Source of the DNA: Medicago truncatula
Lineage: Eukaryota > Streptophyta > Magnoliopsida > Fabales > Fabaceae
Assembly (NCBI RefSeq): GCF_003473485.1
Contig: NC_053045.1
Span: 44,558,494 to 44,622,493 of the forward strand
Direction: 5' to 3'
DNA: 64,000 bases
Made by a program: the position numbers and the translations under genes. Positions 11,801-22,580 of the stretch are shown in pieces (positions within the stretch are counted from its first letter, which is position 1; each line of letters begins with the position of its first letter). The notes below the pieces were generated by a model that was given only the letters and a program-made list of their open reading frames with translations, was not told the origin of the DNA and ran no database searches.

Positions 11801-13219
11801 ATTCGGTCTATGTGGATTTTCACTCATAAAGAAAAATCTGATGGTGTTTTTGAGAGGTATAAGGCCCGTCTTGTAGGTGATGGCAAAACGCAACAGGTTG
11901 GCGTGGACTATGGGGAAACTTTTAGTCCAGTGGTCAAACCGGCCACTATCCGCACTGTTTTGAGTTTAGCTCTCTCTAAAGCATGGTCTATTCACCAACT
12001 TGACGTGAAGAACGCTTTCTTGCATGGAGAACTCAAAGAGACTGTGTACATGCATCAACCCATGGGGTTTAGGGATCCAAATCTTCCTAATCATGTATGC
12101 TTGTTAAAGAAATCTCTATATGGGCTCAAACAGGCCCCTCGGGCTTGGTACAAGAGATTTGCTGATTATGTTTCTACTATTGGTTTTTCTCACAGTACTT
12201 CGGATCATTCTCTCTTTATTTACCAGAAAGGCACAACTATGGCTTACATTCTTTTATATGTGGATGATATTATACTGACAGCCTCCTCTGATGCTCTTCG
12301 CATGACTATCATATCCCTCCTTAGTACAGAATTTGCTATGAAGGATTTGGGGTCATTACATTACTTCTTGGGTATCGCTGTAACTCATCATACAGGTGGA
12401 TTGTTCTTATCTCAACGAAAGTATGCAGCTGAGATCATTGAACGGGCTGGCATGGCAGCATGTAAATCATCTTCTACTCCGGTTGACACTAAACCGAAGC
12501 TTAGTGCTAATTCCAGCGCACCATATGCAGATCCATCTCATTATCGAAGCCTTGCAGGTGCTCTTCAATACCTCACTTTTACGAGACCTGATATTGCTTA
12601 TGCTGTGCAACAGGTGTGTTTATTCATGCATGACCCAAGGGAAGAACATATGCATGCTCTCAAGCGCATTGTGCGCTACATTCAGGGTACTCTGGATCAT
12701 GGTTTGCATCTCTATCCATCCTCCACATCCACTCTCATTTCTTATACAGATGCTGATTGGGGTGGGTGTCTGGATACCCGACGCTCTACGTCTGGTTATT
12801 GTGTGTTTCTTGGTGATAATTTAATTTCTTGGTCCGCCAAACGGCAAGCTACTTTGTCACGTTCTAGTGCGGAGGCAGAATACCGAGGCGTTGCCAATGT
12901 GGTTTCTGAGTCATGTTGGTTACGTAATCTTCTTCTTGAGCTTCATTGTCCTATTCGAAAGGCTAGTTTGGTGTATTGTGATAATGTTAGTGCGATTTAT
13001 CTCTCTGGAAATCCGGTTCAACATCAGCGCACTAAACATATCGAGATGGATATTCATTTTGTTCGCGAAAAAGTTGCTCGTGGGGAAGTTCGAGTCCTAC
13101 ACGTCCCCTCACGCTACCAGATTGCAGATATTTTTACAAAGGGCCTTCCCTTGGTTCTGTTTGAGGATTTTCGGAACAGTCTCAGCGTACGACAACCTCC
13201 CGTTTCGACTGCGGGGGTG

Positions 13220-13385
13220 TGTTAGAGTATATGTAAATAGCAATAAGTAGCATATCAATCAGTAGTATGATACTGAGTTAATTAGTTTCGGTTACCACCA
13301 TAATTATAGGCTAAGTCAACTATTGTAATTGGTGTATATAACCACAATCCTGTTAATGAAATAAGGAAGCAATTATATTCTTTCA
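13220..13385 (+). repeat. Right LTR of the copia element
   Basis: 166 bp, TG...CA, directly preceded by a G-rich purine tract and followed by the TATAT target repeat. Confidence 0.92.
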
Positions 13386-13426
13386 TATATGAAAATTAAA
13401 AAATAAAAATAATCAAATTTTATACA

Positions 13427-14159
13427 AGAGTAAATTACACTCCCCTCCTTAAAAGTAGCTTGAATTACACTCTCCTTAAAATATACACTTCTCTCTCTTT
13501 CGTAAAGTAAAATTTATACTCTCTTCTCTTATAAGATGTTTAATTACACTCTCCCCTTAATAATTAAATATGCACTACACTTTAATCTACTTTAACCTAA
13601 ATAAATATTTTTATGATATATACTAATTTTGAACTACCATTTAAGAAAAATAAATTCATTTCTTTATAATTTAAATGTCAATGATAATTAAATTTAAATA
13701 TTTTTCTATTAATTTTATAATTTAGAGTATAAAATTAACTTTTAAATAACCATGTTATATTATCTTTAGTAATTTTTTACATATTTTAATTTTATTTTGG
13801 GTTGTTTCATATTTTATTATAGGGTTTAAAACTACACTTTAATTCAATTGTGAATAAAAAATAACGAAAAATACGTATTCAAATGTATTAAAAAATAACG
13901 CAATACTATTTTTTTTTCAAATGTGTTAGTTTTTTTTTTTTTTTTTTGCAAGATTATTAGAATGAAAAAAAAATATTGAGCGATTAAAGTGTAGATTTTA
14001 ACATAAGAGTGGAGGGAAATGTAATTCAAGTTTCTCTTAGGGGAGGGGAGTGAAAAAATTCTAATATGTTTTGAATAAGAAGGGAGGAAAGTGTATACTT
14101 TAACATAAAAAAGGAGGGGAGTGTAATTCAAACATTTTGAAGGGAGTGTAGTTTACTCT
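13427..14159. mobile_element. Long foldback element, 'agtaaattacactcccct' family
   Basis: About 730 bp. The left end 'agagtaaattacactcccc' is mirrored by 'gtgtagtttactctt' at the right, with further paired CT-rich and GA-rich blocks (13,480-13,560 against 14,020-14,110). The middle is AT-rich. The minus-strand frame across it has no domain. The family recurs twice at 49,690-50,775. Confidence 0.65.
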
Positions 14160-14329
14160 TTATACAAATAATTTCTCTTCGAAGCTTTTTTAATGTGATG
14201 TAATAAATCACAAATATGACTGAGCATCTAAATGTTTTCCTAACAAGTATGCCATATTGTGGATTTTTAGTTTGTCAAAGAATTGTCAAACTCTATAATC
14301 TAACCAACTAGTCGTTACCAACAATGACA

Positions 14330-14518
14330 TTGTTAGAGTGTCTCTTTATATGTAGAGCTAAAAATGTTGCAGCTCATAGTCTTGTAGGAATAGCTAAACG
14401 TATTGGCTCCAAAAGTTGGGTGGAAAATGTCTCAGAACCTACTGCCTCAATGATATGGTCTGATGCTTTGTCATTCTAATGAAATGAGGTTTCTGTCAAA
14501 AAAAAAAAAAAAAAAAAA
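14330..14518 (+). mobile_element. LINE 3' end, plus strand, with poly(A) tail
   Basis: The frame from about 14,360 encodes AKNVAAHSLVGIAKRIG ... MIWSDALSF and a TAA at about 14,477; N-x-x-A-H-x-L is the C-terminal pattern of the LINE RNase H-like domain. A short 3' UTR ends in a pure A tract at 14,499-14,518. It is a severely 5'-truncated copy in the opposite orientation to the large LINE that begins 30 bp further on. Confidence 0.7.
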
Positions 14519-14548
14519 CAGTGACAAACCGATAGGACCTGTAATATT

Positions 14549-17500
14549 TTTTTTTTAGAAACTAAAATGGATTAAAATATCGAAAGTTTGGAGATTTCAG
14601 CACAAGGAGTGCCAAAACCCCAGCTAAAAGAGTCAGTTACAAGAGTGCCAAATGGCCAAAACATGAACAAAATAGAAGGTTACCATGTTACATAAATATT
14701 CCTAAGCAAGGTAAAGGGTTCAACCACCATGAATGGTAGGAGAAAACAAAACTAAGTCGGTTCGCTTTCAGCCACCAATATGATTGGAGCTTAACTTTAT
14801 CTAACAATTGATTAAAAGAAGCTTCTTTTTGGTGAAATATGCGAGCATTTCTTTCAAGCCAGATCACCCACACACAAGATAGCCAAATAAGATTAAGAGT
14901 TGAGTGTTTGCTGTTAGAGAAGCCGCTAAAGGTGCCAAATTGATATAAATGGTCTAACACATTTTCCGGAAACACTAATTGGTAACCAAGCCAGTGAGAA
15001 ATGTCATACCAAAGTTTGCCAAAAAAATCATAAGAGAAATGAACATTCGGATGTAAAATGTGTCTTTTGATTAAATTTTCCGTTGTAGTTAATCTATCAC
15101 GTAACAAGCGCTAAGCGAAGAGACTGATTTTCAGAGGCACTTCCTTGTTCCAAATTTCAGTCATCTGAGTAACCACCAAGTTGTTACTGGTGAATGTCAA
15201 CATATGATTATAAGCACTTGTAACTTTATAACTGTTGGAGGCATGCAAGTGCCAAATCCACCTGTCAGGATGATTAGGCTGCAAAACAATATTAGATAAA
15301 AAATCACAACATTCCTGCACTTTCTCTTCGTCCCAAGCCAACAAACGACGCCGCCACTACTAAGCTTCACCCTCAACCCCCCACCCAGAAGAATACATTT
15401 CAGCCACCGTTACCAATTTATTAGTAGCAAGATCAAAAAGGCGACTGAAACTATTCTTCATAACTAACACATCAATCCAAGGATCCCACCAAAATAAAGT
15501 TTGGGCACCATCTCCTACCTCCCGCCCAACATTATCATCAAACCAACTCCCACCTCCCACACCATCCCCATTTTTAACATTTATCAAATTATTCCACCAA
15601 ACAGAGTTAAACCGCCCATGTTCGGCAATTTTACCTCCTACCTCACCGTATCTAGCAAATAAAACTCTATACCACAAACTTCTATTTTCAACCCGCATCC
15701 GCCAACACCATTTACCAAGTAAAGCTAAGTTAAATTCTTGAATCCTTCGCACACCTAAACCTCCCTCCTCCTTTTTGGAACAAATAGTGTCCCAGTTAAT
15801 CCAAGAAATTTTCCTAACCTCCTCACAAACCCCAAAAAAAAAAACAATTAAATATAGATTCAATGGAAGAAATGATACATGCGGGAGCTTTGAAGAAGGA
15901 AAGAAAGTAGATCGGAAGAGAGGACAAGACAGACTTTAGGAGAACTAAACGGTTAATCAACGGTTGCCAAAATTTTAGTTTTTGAGGATCACCACCTATA
16001 AGCAACCCCAGATAAAGGAAGGGGACTCTGCCCAATTTGCAATTAATGACAGAAGCTGCCTCAGCCAACCAAGAATCATGAATATTAACACCAACTAACA
16101 TACTTTTGTTGAAGTTCACCTTAAGACCAGATGTCACTTCAAAGAGAAGAAGCAGAGCTTTCAACGCTCTAATATTGGCCCAGCTTCGCTCCCCAATCAA
16201 CAAGGTGTCATCATCAAATTGTAGATGAGTGATGAAAACATGATTATTTGCGCCAACCTTGTAGCTAGAGAACAGACCATCCTCTACAAGAGCCTTCATC
16301 ATGACATTTAACCCTTCAGCTGCTATTAAAAATAGAAAAGGTGAAAGAGGGTCACCTTGTCTCAACCCATGTTCAAGTTTGAATTCATCTGTTGGGCTAC
16401 CATTAACAAGAACAGAAGCTAAGGCCATACTGACACATGATGAGATAAAACCGCAAGTGCACGGTCTTACCGAAGTAGTAAAATATGAGTATCGTTCCGA
16501 CAGGGAGTTATGAATTCAATTAACTTTAGATAATGATTAGACTGAAGATTTTGTAAGGTAGAAAGGTTTGTATTTTTAATTGAAAGCAAATAATAAAATA
16601 AAAGATAAAAGCCTTGGGATTATTGGTTCATCCTAACGACAAGTCCTTCTCAAACCAAACTATTAAACTTATAACTTTATGTTAGACCTAATTTCTCAAG
16701 ACAGTTTCTCTTTTGTTCCTCTAGCAACCAAGCCTATTTCGCTGACTTGATTACTATTAGATTTTGGTTCCTCTAACAACCAAGCCTATTTCGCTGACTT
16801 GATTGTTATTAGTTCCCTTGAAGATCGAAACTATATGTCTCAAAGATTGCAAATCCTATTTCGCTGACTTTGCAATCCTTGTCTAAATTCACTTGTTCGA
16901 ATATCAAAGCTCCACTTTCGTTTTATGAATTGATATTTGAGATGATGGATAAACAATTATCAAACCCTCCACTTTCGTTTCCACGGTTTGATAATGGTTG
17001 ATCCATGTTAAAGCGGTGAATTTAGATAAGGAATTAGGGTTACATAAGATTAAGGTTTAAAGCATGGTTTGATTAGGATTATGTCATTAGACTTATCCAA
17101 CAATCCCAAGACAAGAGAAGTCTACTCACTGACGTTCATTGTAGACAAGGAGAAGAAGAGAGAAAACATAAAAGTAAATAACAAAGAAAGTAAAATGAAC
17201 TTTTATTAGAAAGACAATTGTCACATATTGTATTCCAAGAAAAGATGAATATTTGTGATGGCTAGCTACTCTATTTATAGTACACAATTGACTTAAAATC
17301 TAAGCAAGTATATTCCAAGAATATTCCTCGGTAGATTGTGCGCCAAAATAGAATAGCTTGGAGTCCAAGCAAAAGCAGCAAAAGGTGTTCTGGAGAATAT
17401 TCCAAGTATATTCCACGAGACATATTTTTGTCTCCGAATCTTCATATTTTTGTACCGAATCAGCTCCAAATCCCTTTCTTTTGCTCCAAGACTCAATCCA

Positions 17501-18520
17501 TCCAATATTCGTTCCTGAAATATAATAAAATGCAATTGTAGTAAAATAGTTCAAGAAAGGAAATAATATTAATATAAAATAAACTTAAATCTAAATAAAA
17601 CTAAACTAAATAACATATTAAAATAGATAATAAATGACTCATCAACACATTCCATAATCCACTTACTCCATAAGGTAGGAAAATTCATTTTTTTCATGAC
17701 AGCTTCAAGGTATGACCAATTAATGGAATCAAAGGCCTTCTCAAAATCAACCTTGAAAATGAACAAATCTTTTTTCAGGCGCTTAACATCTCCCACAATC
17801 TCATTAGCGATGAAAATATCATCAAGAATTTGTCTACCATGAATAAAAGCTGATTGAGTTTCTGAAATAACACTAGACATAGCCCTTCACAATCTATTGA
17901 AGAGAACTTTGGAAAGAATTTTGTAAAGACTTCCAACCATAGATATTGGTCTGAAATCATTCAGGCGCTGCGGGCACTCGGTTTTAGGAATTAAAGCAAT
18001 AAAAGTATTGTTGATGTCTTTTGACAACTTCCCATTCCTATGAAAATCAGATTAGAAGTGCATAATATCATCATGGAGCTCCGGCCAAAAATCCTTAACA
18101 AACCCCATATAAACCATCTGGTCCAGGACTTTTAAAACTGTCACAATCCCAAACAGCTTGTTTAACTTCGTCAACTGAAAAAAGTTTGGTTAGCTCACCA
18201 CATTGGCCTAAACTAAGCATATTAAAATTGAGATTCTCAATGCTAGGTCTTTCAACAGCCACAAATTTAAAATGAGATGAGAAGTGATTGAAAACCAGTC
18301 CTCGGATTCCTTCAACGCCCTCAACAATAGTGCCATTAGCAGATAAAGAAAAAATGGAGTTTGCTCACCGCTTAGAGGACATAATGCTATGGAAGAACTT
18401 AGTGTTAGCATCTCCCTCTTTCAACCAAAGTAATCTAAATTTCTGCCATTGCATGCTAGTGTTGATACGAGATAACGAAATAAATTCTGAAGAGGTTTGA
18501 TTTTGCTATCACTGGCACAA
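14549..18520 (-). mobile_element. L1-type LINE, ORF2 remnant, split by a solo LTR
   Basis: The minus-strand non-LTR element inserted in F-box copy B. From the right: LWLKEGDANTKFFHS (about 18,400), the N-terminal RT region with SETQSAFIHGRQILDDI and FKVDFEKAFDSINW (17,880-17,660), then beyond the solo LTR MALASVLVNGSPT, HGLRQGDPLSPFLF and the catalytic block LQFDDDTLLIGE (16,428-16,190), followed by the C-terminal zinc-binding RVT region (15,860-14,690). The endonuclease domain and ORF1 are absent, so it is 5'-truncated at about 18,500-18,540. The frame is broken several times: stops near 15,109 and 15,358, a shift in the A tract near 15,840, and further breaks right of 17,880. A T run at 14,549-14,558 is the complement of its poly(A) tail. 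Confidence 0.88.
16438..17644 (+). mobile_element. Solo LTR inserted in the LINE
   Basis: 1,207 bp beginning TGATGAG and ending CTCATCA (TG...CA with a 7-bp terminal inverted repeat), flanked by ACACA at 16,433-16,437 and 17,645-17,649. LINE coding homology resumes immediately on both sides (KWIMEC to the right, VSMALAS to the left). A TATA-like 'ctatttatag' lies at 17,271-17,280. It has no internal retroviral genes, so it is the product of LTR-LTR recombination. The family (copia or gypsy) cannot be told from the LTR alone. Confidence 0.82.
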
Positions 18521-18989
18521 GCAAATCACAGATCATATATATAGCAAAACACATAGGAAATCCAAAATCTTACACGAATAATAATATAGGTTAGTTTTGA
18601 TCAACTGATCACAAGCAAAGTTTTTAAATAATTACAATGATACTGATTTTTTTTTTAATAAATACCTGGTTAAGTTTAAAATCAATCCCACACTGACGAG
18701 ATTTCAAGTTTCGCCGAAGGCGAGCAACTTTCCTTAACATGGACTCCATCAGTATGTCGGGTAATCCCATTTGAAGTGATTCCAGTTCTATTTCCAGTGA
18801 CTTCAAGTTACACAAAGAAGGTATCTTAAACTTCAATAAATTAGGAACTAAGGAGAGAATCTGAAAATGAGGAATGAGAGTAAATTACGGTAAGTTATGC
18901 AATTCAATTGATTTTAAACAAAATTAAGAAATAAAAGAAGAAATTTCTAGCAGATAGTAAAATTAAAGCCTTAAAACATGCAAAGGTAC

Positions 18990-19372
18990 CTGAAGAGTAC
19001 TTGAATGGGAGAACTATCACCACAGACAGAGATTCCTAATTCCTCGAGGAAGGTATTATGGGAGCAAACATAGTCTAAAACATTTTTAAGAAGTTGAGGC
19101 TCAATCTCACCTCGACGGTCAAGATCAAAAGCCTGCATTGCAGTTGAGGTATCTCGAAGAGTCAATATCTTAGAAACGAATATGTCAAAATTCTCCACAT
19201 TGGAAAATCTTGAGGAATGTAATGTAAGGGTAGGATTACGTTTCCAGAGATGTTTCCATCTCTTGGACAACACGCAAGTTCGGACAGCGTGTTTGGTGTA
19301 CAAAAATGATAAAATGTAAAGAAGAGGAGCATCAGGTAAGTCACTTAGACCATCCTCAATGGTTAAACTCAT
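18990..19372 (-). CDS. Chimeric open frame: Harbinger end supplies ATG to an F-box fragment
   Basis: The frame starts inside the transposon end (ATG at 19,372) and reads MSLTIEDG from terminal-repeat sequence, then LSDLPDAPLLYILSFLYTK from the host exon, without a stop across the TTA target site. It keeps the complete F-box and about 70 more residues and ends at the exon-1 donor (18,990) or a little beyond (18,971). It would need a promoter in the transposon. Whether it is transcribed cannot be seen; it may be chance. Confidence 0.4.
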
Positions 19373-19748
19373 TCAACACTCATTTTTTCAATTCACACTC
19401 CACATCATTTTCTCTCTCTTAATCAATACTCATTCAACTTTTACACTCTCCGATGATTTTTCATTCAACACTCTACTCCACCACTTTTTATTTCTTATTC
19501 TTATTTAATTTTTGTTTTTATGATTACATAAAATTATCGATTATAATTAAATTAAAATAATACAATTAACTATTTATTTTTTAGTAGTTTTGGAAGAAAA
19601 AAAATTGTAAAATAATTTATTTTTATTTTCTTAACTTAAAATGCAATACAACAAACTAAGCACGCGACACACAAACAACTTAAAATGCAATACAACAAAC
19701 TAAGCATACAACACACAAGTAATTTATTTAATACGATACAAATCATCT

Positions 19749-20345
19749 TCAATCACGGTACATTCCAAACTTTATCCATATGTGTTTCACTAGATCTGTT
19801 TGCAATTTGTGATGAACATCTGGATCACGCAACTCGGTCGAGTATGGTTGCGGTGTACTAGATCCATTTCCCCCAGGTTGCTCAAATTCGGTCCAACGTT
19901 GAGCATATGTATCTCGTTCATCCTCAACAATCATATTATGTAATATGATGCATGACCTCATGATGATACCCAAATCGGCTATGTTCCACAAGCGATCTGG
20001 TTCATGGATGATTTTAAATCGAGCTTGAAGCACTCCAAAAGCACGTTCGATGTCCTTCCGACATCACTCATGATGTTTTGGAAATAACTTATCGGGTTCA
20101 CTTTGAGGAAGTCTAATTGATTTGACAAAAGTTGGATAAGAAGGGTAGATACCATCAGCTAGATAGTATGTCATATTATAGGGACGTTGATTCAAAAAGT
20201 AATTCACCCTTGGAGCCTTTCCCTATTCCACATCATCAAACACTGGTGACCGATCTAGAACGTTTATATCGTTCAACGTTCCCGGACATCCAAAAAAGGC
20301 ATGCCAAATCCATAGATCATGAGATGCAACTGCTTCAAGTATGTG
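19749..20345 (-). pseudogene. Harbinger (HARBI1-like) transposase, C-terminal part
   Basis: The minus-strand frame reads FFGCPGTLNDINVLDRSPVF, then YYLADGIYPSYPTF, then CRKDIERAFGVLQARFKII and DLGIIMRSCIILHNMIVEDE. These are the standard PIF/Harbinger nuclease blocks, including the aspartates of the DDE core near NDINVLD and LADGIYP. One in-frame TGA falls just before CRKDIERAFG (about 20,072). The region upstream of about 20,345, which should hold the N-terminus and first catalytic aspartate, is gone. The product would be inactive. Confidence 0.85.
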
Positions 20346-20488
20346 AAATAATTATGTGAAATAAGTCACAGGGGACTAGACAACACTAGGGACTATCACT
20401 GAGGACTAGACAACACTGACAATTTTGACCAAATACAAACAAATATTTGATTGAAATTAATTTTCAAACAGCTCACGCTCCAAGTTTT

Positions 20489-21548
20489 CTAACAGCTATT
20501 TTTTCGGTCATTGAGATGCTCTTCGGAACTTAACTTTACATACAGTTTCATTTTCTTCAATCTGTTTTTCTCCTTTTGCACCAAGGTGTACTCTTTCAAT
20601 TGTTCAATCTCTTGCACCTTGATTTCTTTGAATTCAATCCACTCCTTTTCCACCTCCTCCAAGGAAGCGTCCTTGCTTTTCTTTTTACCTTTTTTTTTTA
20701 GCTGCCTCCTTACCCATTGGACGAGCACTAGATCCTACAGAGTCCTCGTGAGATATCTTAGATCCACTATTTCCTGACCCAACATTTCCTCCCATTTGAC
20801 TACCATAACGTGGTTGATCACGGAGAGTGTGTCATTCTTCCTTTAAATTAAATTGAATATTCTTCCCACATGCAAATAATTATTGCGCTTTTGCCAAAAC
20901 ATCATCTTCTGATCCGCTTCCTTGCAAACGCTTAACGCTTTCATAAGCACCAATCCATTTATTTATTACTTTGCTCATATAATTAAAACGGTTTCTGCAT
21001 GCAACTAGATCCCGGGGAGAATCAAATGAGCAACACTCATTACAATACTCAGCAATTTTACCCCAATATGTTTTTCCTCTCTGGTTTCTTCCGACAACAC
21101 TGCTTGTTCCATATTTAATCCATGCACTAATTAACACCAAATTTTGTTGAGTGTTCCATGTTGGTTCCTTACTTTTCTTACTCTTAGGAGTTGAATCTTC
21201 TAGATTTTGAGTTACTTCATTAGCAACTGCCATTCCATCAGGAGTTATTTGTGTTGAAAATTCAGGATATTGAGATGCACCAACACTGGGAAAATTTTCA
21301 TTCTCCATTGACATATAACCATTAAACAGGGGTGTTTGAGATGAATATCTCATCATAGATCCATAATATGCATGAAAGTTTGGAACAGAGGATGACTGGT
21401 TGAAATTTGGTGTAAAACCAAAATTAGTTATGTTTTGAGGACGTTGGTTGAAAAATTGATTTGGATTTGGATAATTGTTTGGATTTTCGTAGTTAAATGA
21501 GTAATTAGAATAATTTTGGGTGTTGAAATGGTTATTATTGCGATCCAT
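20489..21548 (-). pseudogene. Harbinger accessory Myb/SANT-like protein gene
   Basis: Starts at ATG 21,548 with an Asn/Pro/Tyr-rich N-terminus of about 120 residues, then a SANT/trihelix-type domain (PTWNTQQNLVLISAWIKYGT ... GKTYWGKIAEYCNE ... ACRNRFNYMSKVINKWIGAY). Past VLAKAQ at 20,880 the same frame continues through two stops into sequence typical of the family. After an A-tract shift it ends in a Lys/Glu-rich coiled segment (EVEKEWIEFKEIKVQEIEQL ...). In PIF/Harbinger elements such proteins are thought to bind the element ends and aid the transposase. This copy is broken in at least three places. Confidence 0.8.
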
Positions 21549-22227
21549 TTCACTAAAAATAAGATTAAAACTTCACTTAGTTTGCTAATAGAAAGATAAT
21601 AATAAGATGAAGATAGTGAAAAACTTGATTTTTTTTTCTGTGTCCAAATCAAATGAACCAAATCTCTATTTATAGAGAAAAAAAATTATGAATTTTAGTA
21701 AAAAAAAAATAAAAAATATATTCGAGTGAAATGATTGAGTAGAAATTATTAAGATGATAAAAATCCAGACAGCCAATCACAATCAGCCACGTGTCATCCA
21801 TTATCCACAAACAATCAATCTTCTCTCTCCGCCTCTCCTGCAGCTCACTCGCGCCTGTCGGCGCGTGTTGCGCACGCGCCATGCTTGGCCAACTGTTGGC
21901 TTCCGCGTGTCCCTGTGGTAGCCGGTTAAACAATGTTGAATGTGTTCAACACTTCCCTCCTCCATGTCATCTCTCAACACCATTCAACATGCCATTAAAG
22001 CTTCATCACATGTTGAAAGTCCCATTCAACACAACCATTGGACATGGTCTTAGCCTGTCTTCACTTTCATTCATCAGTTACTTCATTATTCTCACTTTGC
22101 TTTCTTCTCTTCAACTTTTCTAGAATAAGGCTTTCTTCGTGAGAATCAATCTGGTACGTCCAATCCATTCCAACGATTTTGTATATCTCGAACAATAAGA
22201 AAACAAAGTTGTGTTGATTGCATAATA

Positions 22228-22489
22228 CTACCTCCGTTCCTTCTTAATTGTCATTTTTTGACATTTTACACAAATCAAGACAATCAATAATTGTTTTTAT
22301 TTTTAATGCAATAAGTTATGCTTTTACTATAATGACATTGTTTATCTAACATCTCATTTCATATATTTCTCTCTCCGCAATAAATAACTAAGAATAATAT
22401 TAATAAATCAACATTTAATGTTGCATTGAACTTTGAAAGTAACAGTTAAATAGGAACAAAAAATTTCTCTAAAAGAGGAACAGAGGGAG
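22228..22489. mobile_element. Stowaway-like MITE in the leader intron of copy B
   Basis: The ends ctacctccgttcc and ggaacagagggag are inverted repeats flanked by TA on both sides (22,226-22,227 and 22,490-22,491), the Tc1/mariner target site. It lies 16 bp from the leader-exon donor. Confidence 0.75.
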
Positions 22490-22505
22490 TATTGAACTCT
22501 CATAC

Positions 22506-22580
22506 CTCGATGTCTTCATCGAGTTGTGAGTTATCCGATGAGTTGAAAGTTGGAACGTTGCGGCAACTGAAACGACTCAC
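22506..22580 (-). promoter_or_regulatory. 5' UTR leader exon of F-box copy B
   Basis: Matches the leader exons of copies 0, A and D. The donor CGAG|GTATG is on the minus strand. Confidence 0.55.

Larger units (their letters stand above)
8702..13385 (+). mobile_element. Ty1-copia LTR retrotransposon, near whole
   Basis: Element of 4.7 kb on the plus strand with short LTRs (8,702-8,881 and 13,220-13,385) and a 5-bp target repeat TATAT at 8,697-8,701 and 13,386-13,390. A primer site TGGTATCA follows the left LTR (initiator Met tRNA type), and a purine tract gcgggggtg precedes the right LTR. Parts in order: gag (about 8,960-10,050, copia-type N-terminus, then a Gly/Gln/Asn-rich region), protease (DTGA near 10,090), pre-integrase zinc region (HARLGHP near 10,480), integrase (to about 11,260), reverse transcriptase (YVDD near 12,260) and RNase H (to about 13,150). 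The order integrase before RT defines copia; short LTRs and small size suggest an Ale/Retrofit-type lineage (inference). It looks nearly whole with about one break in the coding region. The LTRs are almost identical, so the insertion is recent. Confidence 0.93.
19348..22049 (-). mobile_element. PIF/Harbinger DNA transposon in F-box copy B (2,702 bp)
   Basis: The ends are gaccatcctcaatggtt and its imperfect complement aaccattggacatggtc, flanked on both sides by TTA (19,345-19,347 and 22,050-22,052), the PIF/Harbinger target site. Joining the flanks gives the uninterrupted host order seen in copy A (gtaagtcacTTAgctt). Inside on the minus strand are a Myb/SANT-like accessory gene and the C-terminal part of a DDE transposase, both broken. 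The N-terminal half of the transposase is missing and small direct repeats (gaggactagacaacact) fill 20,360-20,440. It is a non-autonomous deletion derivative. Confidence 0.92.
18666..22580 (-). pseudogene. F-box/LRR pseudogene, copy B
   Basis: Remains of a copy-A-like gene. The leader exon is at 22,506-22,580, the N-terminal codons lie right of 22,053, a Harbinger element occupies 19,348-22,049, then the rest of exon 1 (19,347-18,990) and exon 2 (18,860-18,666). The F-box is well kept (LSDLPDAPLLYILSFL ... RWKHLWKR). Almost the whole LRR part of exon 1, about 500 bp, is deleted: GISVCGDSSPIQ runs straight into the exon-1 donor, and the reading frame is shifted there by one base. Exon 2 is shortened and ends in a usable donor at 18,666. 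Exons 3 and 4 are missing; the LINE follows directly. It cannot encode a normal F-box/LRR protein, although a short F-box-only product is conceivable. Confidence 0.85.
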
